Shown: one piece after another, positions 1 to 7,314 of the stretch
Position numbering within the stretch: the stretch's first letter is position 1
Layout: each line of letters opens with the position of its first letter
From: Veillonella sp.
Lineage (GTDB): Bacteria > Bacillota > Negativicutes > Veillonellales > Veillonellaceae
Direction of reading: 5' to 3'
Assembly (NCBI GenBank): GCA_019419725.1
Contig: DXZL01000036.1
Coordinates: 1 to 12,629, forward strand
DNA: 12,629 nt
Translations under genes and position numbers: made by a program
The notes under the pieces: generated by a model
Database searches by the model: none
What the model saw: the letters and a program-made list of their open reading frames with translations, nothing else
Told to the model about the DNA's origin: nothing

Positions 1-2951
1 GCTCTAAATGGAGATTGCGGTCTATTAGAACCATCATGTGCCATCCAACGCGCTCTGTAGTCGCCAACTAATGTAACACCACGTTCTTTTGTGGTATCAA
101 AATCAGAACGAATAAAGTCAGTTAAACGAACTACATCTGCTACATTTTGTACACCAGATTCAACATTTACTACTTCGCCATTAGCGCCATTAGGTGTATT
201 GGCCCCTACTGCATTAACAGTTTTGCCATCCTTGGATTTGCCGATTGCTGTAGTTTTGCTGCTGTCTCCGCCACCAAATTTAAGATTAACCCCCACGCGG
301 TATACCCGTTCTTGTGTAGCGCGGTCATCATCGCGATGGTTAAAGATGTTGTTGATACCAAAGTACATCATGGCATTTTTATTGAATCGTTTTTGAACCA
401 TTACGTTCCAAATGCCAAATGTTTTCTTTTCATAGGTTTGTTTATTATAAACACCTGCATCACCGGATAAGATATCTGGCCAGTAGTTACCGCCATTGTT
501 AAGGGTATTACTATCAAGCATGTTGATATAGTAATCACCCCAGATGGATCCATTCCAACCGGATTTAGGATTGTCATAAGTAATGCCGATGTCAACTTTG
601 TGCATTGGTTTATCAAGCAATTGACGAGGCATACTTGGATCGCTCTTGTTGATGGCATGCAAGTATGTATAACCTAGCTTACCGGACCAATATTTGCCGA
701 ACTTTTGTTGTACTTCCGCTTGAACACCTGTGATTTCTGCTTTACCAATATTTTTAAAGCTGTAAATCATATCTGGGGCCCGTTGGTACTTCGCATCGCC
801 TTTGAGGTATGGCGCAAAGTCCATAAAGTCCCCTGTGAAATACACAGACATATAGTTTTTGATGCGGTTGTGGAATACGCCTACGCGAGCATAAGTATTC
901 TTATTTTCCCCTTCTAAGCTCATGTCAAAATTGACAGACTTTTCAGGTTTTAAATTAGGGTTACCAGCCCAGTACCAACCAAGTTTCGCTACCCCAATCC
1001 CTACAGGGTTAGACGCGTACATTTCCCAGTTATACCATAATTCGCCCATACCAGGCTCTGTATAACCAGTGCCTACATTGGCTTTAAATCTACGGTGTGT
1101 ATTGCCCTTTACGTTATAGGTCATCCCCAAGGACGCAGACAAATTGGAACCAAATAGACTACTATTATCAAAACGAAGAATTGGAGATAAGGTTAAATTC
1201 TTATTCACCTGCCAAGTATCAGAAACATAAGCATTTAACTTGCGAATCGTACCACTACCAGTTGTTAAGCGTTGATCACGGCTACGATATTCTTCTAAGA
1301 AGGCTTTACCATTTAGCTTAGGTGCTTTTTTACGCATTTCTGGATCGTTAGACTCGCCATATTTAAAGTAGTCACCTACGATATTGGCACGTGTAGCAGA
1401 TAATACAGGATTTTCTGCTTTTAAACGATCTTCCAAAGCTTTATAACGAGCTTTAAACTCATCCGTTACAGGTTGATTATTAGGGGATGTACTAGACCAA
1501 TCACTTAATCGACTTTCAGATAAACCATAATTTATATAGTCATCGTATGTAATACCTGGTTTTTGAGCATCTGTTTCAGCACCATAGTATTCATAATCCA
1601 TATCCCATTGGGGCATGCCACCACCGGAATTGATGAATTTGTAGTCGTGGATATGAGAGTAAACTTTAATGCTATTATCACCTTTACGTCTTACAAGACG
1701 GTCAAGTTTATCCACTAACAAGCTCTTATCATAGTCCCATGGATCGATGTACATAGTGCTTGTATTAGGAGAGCTTTTTAAACGGCTACCAGAACCTTCT
1801 TCGCGAGCATAGCTCACGCCGTAACTAAGCAAATGATTTTTATTGAGTTGTGTATTCGCATTAGCTCGAATGTCTAATTGACGGTGATCGATATTATCGA
1901 TATAGCGCAACTCATTGGAGCCTTCATAAGCTGAACGACCAGTATAACTAATGAGGGCTACGTCATTTTCTTTGATGCGGGAGTAGTTAGTTTCAACTGT
2001 CCAGTCGCTTTTACCAGCTCGAGAGGACCATTGTAAGTTTGCTGTATTACGGTCCGCAGTACGTTTGAAATGTTGTTGTGGCTCTAAGTCGGAGTCAGAG
2101 TGTTTAACATCGCGTACAAGATCTTCTGTATAACGGTTGAGACGCATTTCAAATTTATTTTTATCGTTTGCATCATAAGTTGCTACAAGACCGATATCTG
2201 CCGCATCACCATAGTACCGAAGTACATTTGGTTTGAAGTTATGCTTAGCATAATCAAAAGCCATACCTGAGTCACGACGTTTAACGGATGCTAAAACAGG
2301 CATAAGATCACGTTTACTACCAGATAAACCGACCTTTAATTTCCCCATTTGACCAGAGTCGGCACGAATGAAAAAGTTTTGGAATGGGAATGCATCACCA
2401 TCACTCTTGCGTCGCATACCTTCTGCATTTAATTGCAAAGATGGTTTCTTTTGTGCCTTTTTAGTGATGATATTAACTACACCACCTATAGCATCAGAAC
2501 CGTATTTAGCACTGGCAGCACCTTGAATAACTTCTATACGTTCAACATTTTCTGTACCTAGCCGTTGGACTTCGTCTGCTGCACCAGAGTACTTATCAAA
2601 ATCGCCGAGTACGGGTTGACCATCTACAAGGATCAGTGTGTGACGCGCTTCGGCACCGCGGATAGATACACCAACACGGCCCATAGCATCAACGGTTCTA
2701 GATACACCTGTTTGAGTAAATATAATATCTTCGACGGACTTCGCCTGTTTCTTTTCAATCTCTTTCTTAGTAATGATTTGCACTTGCTGTGAGTTCAATT
2801 TTGCTTCTTCTTCTGCCCATGTTCCTTTAACATGAACAACATCCGTAGTAACAGTCGCATTCCCCGCCCACACTACAAGCGGTGCACTAAGCCACAAGGC
2901 AACTGCACTAGACAGAATAATGCTACGTTTTGCATGTCCCCACCGGTTCAT
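1..2951 (-). CDS. TonB-dependent outer-membrane receptor (C-terminus outside window)
   Basis: Outer-membrane active-transport channel for a metal chelate, energised by TonB. About 983 codons are open from the ATG at 2951 to the window edge and no stop is seen. The ATG follows a strong GAGGAGGG ribosome site. Residues 1-29 form a Sec signal peptide (basic start, hydrophobic core, VWA before Gly30). A possible TonB box lies near residues 36-41. The plug domain spans about 50-165, with IRGAEARHTLILVDG at 97-111 and YGSDAIGGVVNIITKK at 150-165. The rest is aromatic-rich alternating beta-barrel sequence, including GYTEPGMGELW and, near the left end, the NNIFN...RVYRVGVNLKF stretch that usually closes such barrels. 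Here the frame continues at least 75 more residues. Plug and barrel resemble CirA/FepA-type siderophore receptors, but heme or another chelate is possible. The family call is certain; the ligand is not. Confidence 0.96.
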   Translation of the reverse strand, partial: MNRWGHAKRSIILSSAVALWLSAPLVVWAGNATVTTDVVHVKGTWAEEEAKLNSQQVQIITKKEIEKKQAKSVEDIIFTQTGVSRTVDAMGRVGVSIRGAEARHTLILVDGQPVLGDFDKYSGAADEVQRLGTENVERIEVIQGAASAKYGSDAIGGVVNIITKKAQKKPSLQLNAEGMRRKSDGDAFPFQNFFIRADSGQMGKLKVGLSGSKRDLMPVLASVKRRDSGMAFDYAKHNFKPNVLRYYGDAADIGLVATYDANDKNKFEMRLNRYTEDLVRDVKHSDSDLEPQQHFKRTADRNTANLQWSSRAGKSDWTVETNYSRIKENDVALISYTGRSAYEGSNELRYIDNIDHRQLDIRANANTQLNKNHLLSYGVSYAREEGSGSRLKSSPNTSTMYIDPWDYDKSLLVDKLDRLVRRKGDNSIKVYSHIHDYKFINSGGGMPQWDMDYEYYGAETDAQKPGITYDDYINYGLSESRLSDWSSTSPNNQPVTDEFKARYKALEDRLKAENPVLSATRANIVGDYFKYGESNDPEMRKKAPKLNGKAFLEEYRSRDQRLTTGSGTIRKLNAYVSDTWQVNKNLTLSPILRFDNSSLFGSNLSASLGMTYNVKGNTHRRFKANVGTGYTEPGMGELWYNWEMYASNPVGIGVAKLGWYWAGNPNLKPEKSVNFDMSLEGENKNTYARVGVFHNRIKNYMSVYFTGDFMDFAPYLKGDAKYQRAPDMIYSFKNIGKAEITGVQAEVQQKFGKYWSGKLGYTYLHAINKSDPSMPRQLLDKPMHKVDIGITYDNPKSGWNGSIWGDYYINMLDSNTLNNGGNYWPDILSGDAGVYNKQTYEKKTFGIWNVMVQKRFNKNAMMYFGINNIFNHRDDDRATQERVYRVGVNLKFGGGDSSKTTAIGKSKDGKTVNAVGANTPNGANGEVVNVESGVQNVADVVRLTDFIRSDFDTTKERGVTLVGDYRARWMAHDGSNRPQSPFR

Positions 2952-2986
2952 TGTGCCCTCCTCAATTTCTAACTAACCATATGTTT

Positions 2987-3079
2987 TGTATCTCATACAC
3001 AAAATAAAAAAGATACACTTCAGCAACACATAATGATATTGAATATCATTTACATTTTAATGTTAGCAAAGTGTATCTT
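2987..3079. repeat. Cluster of TGTATCT inverted repeats flanking the Fur-like box
   Basis: Three exact copies of TGTATCT sit upstream of the receptor: plus strand at 2987-2993, minus strand at 3011-3017, plus strand at 3072-3078. The outer pair extends to a perfect 11-bp inverted repeat, AAGATACACTT at 3010-3020 and AAGTGTATCTT at 3069-3079, with the Fur-like palindrome between. A degenerate fourth copy (minus-strand ATGTATATT) lies at about 3105-3113. These are candidate binding sites for the neighbouring AraC-type regulator. The repeats are seen directly; their role is inferred. Confidence 0.5.
3032..3050. promoter_or_regulatory. Fur-like box upstream of the TonB receptor
   Basis: AATGATATTGAATATCATT is a perfect 9-1-9 palindrome. 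Its core TGATATTGAATATCA matches the classical 7-1-7 Fur box TGATAATnATTATCA at 12 of 14 positions. It lies about 80 bp upstream of the receptor start codon. Iron-loaded Fur would be expected to repress receptor transcription here. I found no convincing -35/-10 pair downstream of it, which fits a promoter that needs an activator. Confidence 0.72.
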
Positions 3080-3089
3080 GCATATCTAC

Positions 3090-3119
3090 TCCGAAAAGAC
3101 CAAAAATATACATTTCGGA
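3090..3119. repeat. Inverted repeat TCCGAAA/TTTCGGA
   Basis: A perfect 7-bp inverted repeat, TCCGAAA at 3090-3096 and TTTCGGA at 3113-3119, has arm centres 23 bp apart. It lies between the AraC regulator gene and the receptor's Fur-like box. It is not followed by a T-run on either strand, so a terminator is unlikely. A regulator-binding site upstream of the receptor promoter is the more natural reading, without further proof. Confidence 0.35.
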
Positions 3120-3220
3120 CAATATTAAGTTTTTATAACCTACTAGTTCTAGACCTTAAACACTTATATTTTAAATATTACTAATACTATAATGCATGTC
3201 TTGGTTTAGTTTGAAGGTAT

Positions 3221-4111
3221 TTATACTTTACGATAAGCACTAGGCGTTACACCTGTGGCCTCTTTGAATGCACTAGTAAATTTACTACCATTCTCGTAGC
3301 CTACGGCATTAGCAATTTCTAAAATAGATTGATCTGACTCTTGAAGCAAGTGCTTAGCTGCATTAATACGACATTCCTTTAAATAGTGATGGATTGTCGT
3401 ACCATATACCCCTTTAAAACAACGCTTTAATGTTGATGTAGGAATATCAAATTGGTCAGACAAGGAATCTATGGTTATCCGTTTCATAAACTGTGTAGAT
3501 ATATATTCATTAACAGCTTTTACAATATCTACTTGTTGTTTACGATAGGAGCTTCTTTTTTCATGATTAGTTGTAGAAATAATAGATAATAATAAGAAAA
3601 TTTCAATAACTTTTAATTTAAAATAGTGCCCCTTAATTTGATCAGGCACTTTATATAAGCTAGAAAAAATCTGGCGAACAGATTCCGTCTCTTCCATCAT
3701 CATACCAAAGTCAGAATGCTCACAGAATCGATTTGCTAGCTGAGTTAAATCAATACGGGTCTCAGTAACAAGGGTATCTAAAATAGGCTGAGCTTTTTCA
3801 ACATCTACGAGTAATACAATCCCTTTAAAGAGCTTTGTAGGGAAGTAGTTCTCATGTTGATAATCAGCATGAATATGCCATCCTATGGACATATCTCCTG
3901 GTCCCATATATAAATAATCACCAGATGTAAACTTGCACTCAATGCGCCCCTCTTCACAATGATTTATGGCAAACGTCTTTGTATGTGATTTTGCATAAAA
4001 TTGAATTGTTTCTTGCTTCACATCAAGGAACATCAAATCGATACCGTCAAACACTGTATGTCTCGACATAGAATTTCCTGCATGTGAAACTGCATGATTA
4101 TGTGGATTCAT
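3221..4111 (-). CDS. AraC-family transcriptional regulator, PchR-like
   Basis: A 296-residue DNA-binding regulator. Residues 1 to about 190 form the ligand-sensing region, with an INHCEEGRIEC stretch and the cupin-like YLYMGPGDMSIGW. Residues 194-296 are the AraC/XylS DNA-binding domain with two helix-turn-helix units, about 212-237 (ITIDSLSDQFDIPTSTLKRCF) and about 262-287 (ILEIANAVGYENGSKFTSAF), ending in the family's usual GVTPSAYRK. Regulators with this N-terminal pattern commonly sit beside TonB receptors and activate them when the ferric chelate is present. That is the likely job here, since the receptor lies directly downstream on the same strand. The ATG at 4111 has only a weak GGTGAT ribosome site. 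No clear terminator separates it from the receptor, so some read-through is possible. Family assignment is firm; the effector is unknown. Confidence 0.93.
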   Translation of the reverse strand: MNPHNHAVSHAGNSMSRHTVFDGIDLMFLDVKQETIQFYAKSHTKTFAINHCEEGRIECKFTSGDYLYMGPGDMSIGWHIHADYQHENYFPTKLFKGIVLLVDVEKAQPILDTLVTETRIDLTQLANRFCEHSDFGMMMEETESVRQIFSSLYKVPDQIKGHYFKLKVIEIFLLLSIISTTNHEKRSSYRKQQVDIVKAVNEYISTQFMKRITIDSLSDQFDIPTSTLKRCFKGVYGTTIHHYLKECRINAAKHLLQESDQSILEIANAVGYENGSKFTSAFKEATGVTPSAYRKV

Positions 4112-4162
4112 ACGATCACCATATACACAAATACTATAAAAATTACTAAATACATAATTATT

Positions 4163-4191
4163 ATAGTATACTTATTGATATCCATTGTCAA
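4163..4191 (-). promoter_or_regulatory. Promoter of the AraC-type regulator gene
   Basis: On the minus strand, a perfect -35 TTGACA (4191-4186) and a -10 TACTAT (4168-4163) are separated by exactly 17 bp. The expected transcript start is about 45 bp upstream of the ATG at 4111. This is the best vegetative promoter in the window. It overlaps the Fur-like box at 4176-4190. Confidence 0.75.
4176..4190. promoter_or_regulatory. Fur-like box inside the AraC regulator promoter
   Basis: On the minus strand TGACAATGGATATCA agrees with the 7-1-7 Fur box TGATAATnATTATCA at 11 of 14 positions. It covers most of the -35 hexamer and the spacer, an ideal position for steric repression by Fur. It is weaker than the palindrome at 3032-3050. 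Confidence 0.55.
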
Positions 4192-4344
4192 ATTATAAAT
4201 AGTAATAATTCATTTTTCTTTAATAATATAAGTTTTCCTATTTGTAATCCATATAAGATATTTTCAGTAATATATAAGACTTTGTTCATTAGACTCTATG
4301 CATTACACCGCCTACCTATGTATTATTGATTTTACAATAAAATA
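4192..4344. other. AT-rich non-coding stretch
   Basis: This is the remainder of the gap between the PTS/DUF454 operon terminator and the AraC regulator promoter. It is very AT-rich with no ORF, no recognisable RNA structure and no strong repeat. Nothing else is supported here. Confidence 0.5.
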
Positions 4345-4385
4345 AGCCTTGCAAGTTAAACCAATGCAGTCTAACTTACAAGGCT
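4345..4385 (-). terminator. Hairpin terminator of the PTS-DUF454 operon
   Basis: AGCCTTGCAAGTTA (4345-4358) pairs with TAACTTACAAGGCT (4372-4385), 13 of 14 positions, around a 13-nt loop. Read on the minus strand, the hairpin is followed by TTATTTTATTG, a moderately T-rich tail. It lies 27 bp past the DUF454 stop codon and is placed to end the operon transcript. Confidence 0.75.
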
Positions 4386-4412
4386 ATATTTAGAATTATC
4401 AGAGATAATTCT

Positions 4413-4808
4413 TTATTTTTTTGTTTTTACAATAAAGACTAATGCTATAACATGACCAATCCATACAAAGGCCATAACACCAAGTGCGATGGGCATATCT
4501 TGACTGAAATACGCACCAATTGCCATTATTGTACTCACAGATAAGAGAATGGACAACTTTGTCCGCAACGTTAACGCTTTATCGCGTTCATAAGCACCAA
4601 CAGTCTTTTGATATAAACTAGATTCTAAGAACATTTTATGAAAACGTTCAGATCCTCGAGCTAAACAAAACAAGGTAAGCATATAAAAAGGTACTGTTGG
4701 CAATAGTGGTAATACGATACCCGCTGTACCAAGAGCAAAGCTAATAGCCCCTAAAGTAAGGAATATATATCGTATTACAACATTACTATGTTGCTCAGTT
4801 GTTTTCAT
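4413..4808 (-). CDS. DUF454 (YbaN-like) small inner-membrane protein
   Basis: A 131-residue integral membrane protein with about four hydrophobic segments (roughly 12-32, 35-50, 84-100, 105-127). It carries the DUF454/YbaN hallmark GIVLPLLPTVPF at 30-41, followed by FCLARGSERFH. The molecular function of this family is not established. Its ATG shares one base with the stop codon of the PTS EIIC gene (TAATG), and GAGGAG lies just upstream, so it is probably translationally coupled to the transporter and co-expressed with it. A DUF454 gene fused into a PTS operon this way is not a standard arrangement. The length is typical for the family. Confidence 0.9.
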   Translation of the reverse strand: MKTTEQHSNVVIRYIFLTLGAISFALGTAGIVLPLLPTVPFYMLTLFCLARGSERFHKMFLESSLYQKTVGAYERDKALTLRTKLSILLSVSTIMAIGAYFSQDMPIALGVMAFVWIGHVIALVFIVKTKK

Positions 4809-6175
4809 TACTCCTCTTCTACGTAGTTAATAACTTTACCTTTTGTTTTAATAAAGTTTGGAATAATAAGTACAAGAGCTGCAATCGCTACGATACCATA
4901 GATACCAGCCATACCAATCCATTCGAATGCATGACCAAGTACAAGACCCATTACGGCAAAGTCTGCATCACCAAATGTTGTATTTTGGAAACCTAATTGA
5001 CCAAGAACTGGCAATGCCAATGCTGGCAAGAAGGTAATAGCCAAACCATTAAGGAATGCACCTACTGCAGCACCACGACGGCCGCCTGTAGCATTACCAT
5101 AGATACCTGCTGTTGCACCGCAGAAGAAATGAGGTACAAGACCAGGAATGATTAATACGCCACCTACAGCTCCAAGGATGAGCATACCGATGATACCGCC
5201 GATAAAGGAGCTAATGAAGCCCAATACTACCGCTGTTGGAGCATATGTAAAGAATACTGCACAGTCTACTGCTGGGATTGCATTAGGGATAATTTTTGTT
5301 GCAATACCTTGGAATGCAGGAATTAAATCACCTAAGATCATACGTACACCGGAGTATACGATTGTTACACCTACAGCAAAGTTCATTGCACTCATAACAG
5401 CATATAAGTAAGGACTCATATCACCAGATAAAGTAGCTACAAACTCAGAACCAGCCGCAAAAGCTGCAATCAAGTAGAATACAATCATAGTTAATGCTGT
5501 AGATAATGTAGAATCACGTAAGAAGCCCCATTTTTCTGGAATTTCAATGTCTTCTGTACTATCGTCTGCTTTACCGACATATTTAGCTACCCAAGCGGAT
5601 AAATAATAACCTAAGCTACCAAAGTGACCGATGGCAATTTCATCGCCCTCTGTAACCTTAGATGTATAGCTTTGACCAATTGCTGGAGAAATAGCAGACC
5701 AAGCGCCCATCAAGAAACCACCTACAAGGATGAGTTCCATACCGGACAAACCTGCAGTACCGAGTACGGCAGACATAAGACAAGCCATAAATAAGCTATG
5801 GTGACCTGTTAAGAACACATATTTGAACTTGGTGAAACGAGCAATACATAAGTTCATCAATAAGCCTACTACGAGAATAGACATCGTTTCAACGCCAAGT
5901 ACCTTTTGTGCTACAGCCACGATAGCTTCGTTGTTTGGTACTACACCAGTAATATGGAAGCCATGCTCAATCATCTTACCTAGTGGATCAAGATTGTTAA
6001 CGATAACACCTGCACCAGCTGCGAGCATCAAGTATCCAAGAATAGGTTTTAATGTACCAGTCATTACCTTATGAAACGGGCGTTTCAAGGCAATCAAACC
6101 TATACATGACATAATACCAATCAAAAGTGCTGGTTGAGACAGCACATCACGTAAGAACTCTAATACCATTTCCAT
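4808..6175 (-). CDS. ulaA: PTS EIIC, ascorbate-type (UlaA family)
   Basis: A 455-residue polytopic permease that carries the sugar or sugar-acid across the inner membrane during phosphorylation. It aligns by eye along its length with E. coli UlaA. Shared stretches include STEDIEIPEKWGFLRDSTLSTAL (about 205-227), GVRMILGDLIPAFQGI, a following IIPNAIPAVDCAVFFTYAPTAVVLGF, and IIPGLVPHFFCGATAGIYGN. It is predicted to have about ten or more membrane segments. The ATG at 6175 is preceded by AGGAGG at a 7-nt distance. It lies 29 bp after ulaB and its stop overlaps the DUF454 start. No ascorbate-6-phosphate lactonase or the other catabolic genes (UlaD/E/F/G) are in the window, so ascorbate as substrate is inferred from family only. 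Confidence 0.92.
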   Translation of the reverse strand: MEMVLEFLRDVLSQPALLIGIMSCIGLIALKRPFHKVMTGTLKPILGYLMLAAGAGVIVNNLDPLGKMIEHGFHITGVVPNNEAIVAVAQKVLGVETMSILVVGLLMNLCIARFTKFKYVFLTGHHSLFMACLMSAVLGTAGLSGMELILVGGFLMGAWSAISPAIGQSYTSKVTEGDEIAIGHFGSLGYYLSAWVAKYVGKADDSTEDIEIPEKWGFLRDSTLSTALTMIVFYLIAAFAAGSEFVATLSGDMSPYLYAVMSAMNFAVGVTIVYSGVRMILGDLIPAFQGIATKIIPNAIPAVDCAVFFTYAPTAVVLGFISSFIGGIIGMLILGAVGGVLIIPGLVPHFFCGATAGIYGNATGGRRGAAVGAFLNGLAITFLPALALPVLGQLGFQNTTFGDADFAVMGLVLGHAFEWIGMAGIYGIVAIAALVLIIPNFIKTKGKVINYVEEE

Positions 6176-6204
6176 GGCACTACCTCCTATATATAGTTGT
6201 TACA

Positions 6205-6480
6205 TTATTGAGCTGCTTGTTTCAATGCATCAAGAATATCTTCAGTGATTTTCTTTTTATTAATATAGCTGCGAACAATAGCGACATTCTTGTCTTCAAA
6301 TTGTTCAGCTAACTCTTTTACAGTTACAATAAGGTCCGCTTTACGACCTTGTGCGGCATTAAAATCAATAGATTCAACTTGTGCATCAATACCATTTTCA
6401 GCACAGATTTCTTCAATTTTCATTTTTAGCATCAAGCTAGAACCAATGCCATTACCGCATACAGTTAATACAGAAATCAT
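6205..6480 (-). CDS. ulaB: PTS EIIB, ascorbate-type (UlaB family)
   Basis: A 91-residue cytoplasmic phosphotransfer protein. It opens with MISVLTVCGNGIGSSLMLKMK, matching the UlaB/lactose-type EIIB P-loop. Cys8 is the predicted phospho-acceptor, receiving phosphate from EIIA and passing it to the substrate bound by EIIC. The remaining Rossmann-like alternation of strands and helices, with DLIVTVKELAEQF in the middle, fits the family, and the length is standard. The ATG at 6480 is preceded by AGGAGG. It is 12 bp downstream of ulaC and 29 bp upstream of ulaA. Confidence 0.92.
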   Translation of the reverse strand: MISVLTVCGNGIGSSLMLKMKIEEICAENGIDAQVESIDFNAAQGRKADLIVTVKELAEQFEDKNVAIVRSYINKKKITEDILDALKQAAQ

Positions 6481-6492
6481 ACTTGCCTCCTA

Positions 6493-6957
6493 CTAAACGT
6501 ATTCTTGATCTTCTAAATGCTCGGCCAAGAATGCTTGTACATCTTCAATACTTTCAAAATCAGCAGCCGCATCTAAAAACTCATCATCCTCAAATAATGT
6601 AGCAATATCTGTCAACAACTGAATATGTTCATCCTTGTTTGGAGCACATAAAAACAACGCAACAGACACAGGATCATTGTCAGGACTACCAAAATTCAAT
6701 GGTTTTTCTAAGGTTACCAATGCCGTACCTACACGTTTTGCCCCATTTTCCGGACGAGCATGTGGCATCGCAAGACCTGGTGCCAATACAATATATGGCC
6801 CCATTTCACGTACTACTTCAACCATAGCCTCCGTATAAGATGGATCAGTAAAACCAGCATCAACCATGAGTTGGCCACCGTGACGAATTACCTCTTCCCA
6901 CGTTTCTGCAGGATAATGAAAAGATACATTATCCTCAGATAGTAAATCTTGTAACAA
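6493..6957 (-). CDS. ulaC: PTS EIIA, ascorbate-type (UlaC family), TTG start
   Basis: A 154-residue cytoplasmic EIIA of the mannitol/fructose superfamily. The stretch GPYIVLAPGLAMPHARPENG contains the predicted phosphorylated His66 and closely matches E. coli UlaC. ETWEEVIRHGGQLMVDAG near 18-35 and NDPVSVALFLCAPNKDEHIQ also match. It takes phosphate from HPr and hands it to EIIB. The start is TTG at 6957, chosen because AGGAGG (6970-6965) sits 7 nt upstream and the N-terminus then begins as the family does; there is no ATG at the right place. It is the first gene of the operon. Confidence 0.92.
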   Translation of the reverse strand: MLQDLLSEDNVSFHYPAETWEEVIRHGGQLMVDAGFTDPSYTEAMVEVVREMGPYIVLAPGLAMPHARPENGAKRVGTALVTLEKPLNFGSPDNDPVSVALFLCAPNKDEHIQLLTDIATLFEDDEFLDAAADFESIEDVQAFLAEHLEDQEYV

Positions 6958-7242
6958 GCTAACACCTCCTGAATTTACTTACGTACATACTTTTATTATA
7001 TCCATTCTGTGAGTTTTTTCATATAACAAAATAGGAATAAGGCTATAAAAAAGAATAAAACAAACATTTTACTGTTTATTTTTATAATGTATTACAAAAA
7101 ATTCTATAAATGAATATCTAATTATTATCATGAATTTTTATTAATACAATAATCCTATCTTAAATTTTATTCTTTTCCTGTAGCAACAATAATTTCTATA
7201 GAATTTTATACACTGTACACAATACCCATACGTGTATGTATA

Positions 7243-7271
7243 TTGTATATATATAGAAAATTCTCTATACT
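7243..7271 (+). promoter_or_regulatory. Promoter of the ABC importer operon
   Basis: TTGTAT (7243-7248) and TATACT (7266-7271) are separated by 17 bp, a good vegetative promoter 44 bp upstream of the permease ATG. A near-perfect 18-bp palindrome (7252-7269) lies across its spacer and -10. Confidence 0.65.
7252..7269. promoter_or_regulatory. Operator-like near-palindrome over the ABC promoter
   Basis: TATAGAAAATTCTCTATA is a palindrome except for one symmetric base pair. It covers the spacer and most of the -10 of the promoter, where a repressor would block RNA polymerase. A related perfect palindrome, TTCTATAGAA, occurs at 7194-7203. The protein that would bind is unknown; the sequence does not look like a Fur box. 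Confidence 0.4.
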
Positions 7272-7314
7272 TAGATAAGGTTATATTACCTATAAAATAG
7301 AATAAGGAGATTTT

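Larger units (their letters stand above)
6958..7314. other. Divergent regulatory region between PTS and ABC operons
   Basis: A 357-bp AT-rich gap separating two operons transcribed outward. For the PTS side a -10 TATAAT on the minus strand is at 7000-6995, without a good -35, suggesting activator dependence. For the ABC side a good promoter is at 7243-7271. In between are several TTCTATA/TATAGAA copies (7102-7108, 7194-7203, 7252-7258), a possible weak Fur-like site at 7116-7130 (perfect right half ATTATCA, 11 of 14 overall) and an alternating pyrimidine-purine tract near 7226-7242. There is no ORF and no cobalamin riboswitch. Confidence 0.5.

Noticed and set aside
91..917. Several plus-strand ORFs of 70-107 codons
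   Set aside because: They lie opposite the continuous receptor frame, have no ribosome sites and no recognisable protein sequence.
4392..4412. Perfect 9-bp hairpin AGAATTATC/GATAATTCT followed by a T-run on the plus strand
   Set aside because: The T-run is the coding end of the DUF454 gene read backwards and no plus-strand gene precedes it. It directly abuts the DUF454 stop; the terminator at 4345-4385 is better placed.
7226..7255. Alternating pyrimidine-purine tract as possible Z-DNA or replication element
   Set aside because: It is short, interrupted and AT-dominated, and is adequately explained as promoter-flanking sequence.
6958..7314. Cobalamin or other riboswitch ahead of the ABC operon
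   Set aside because: The leader after the predicted transcript start is only about 37 nt and no conserved riboswitch boxes are visible.
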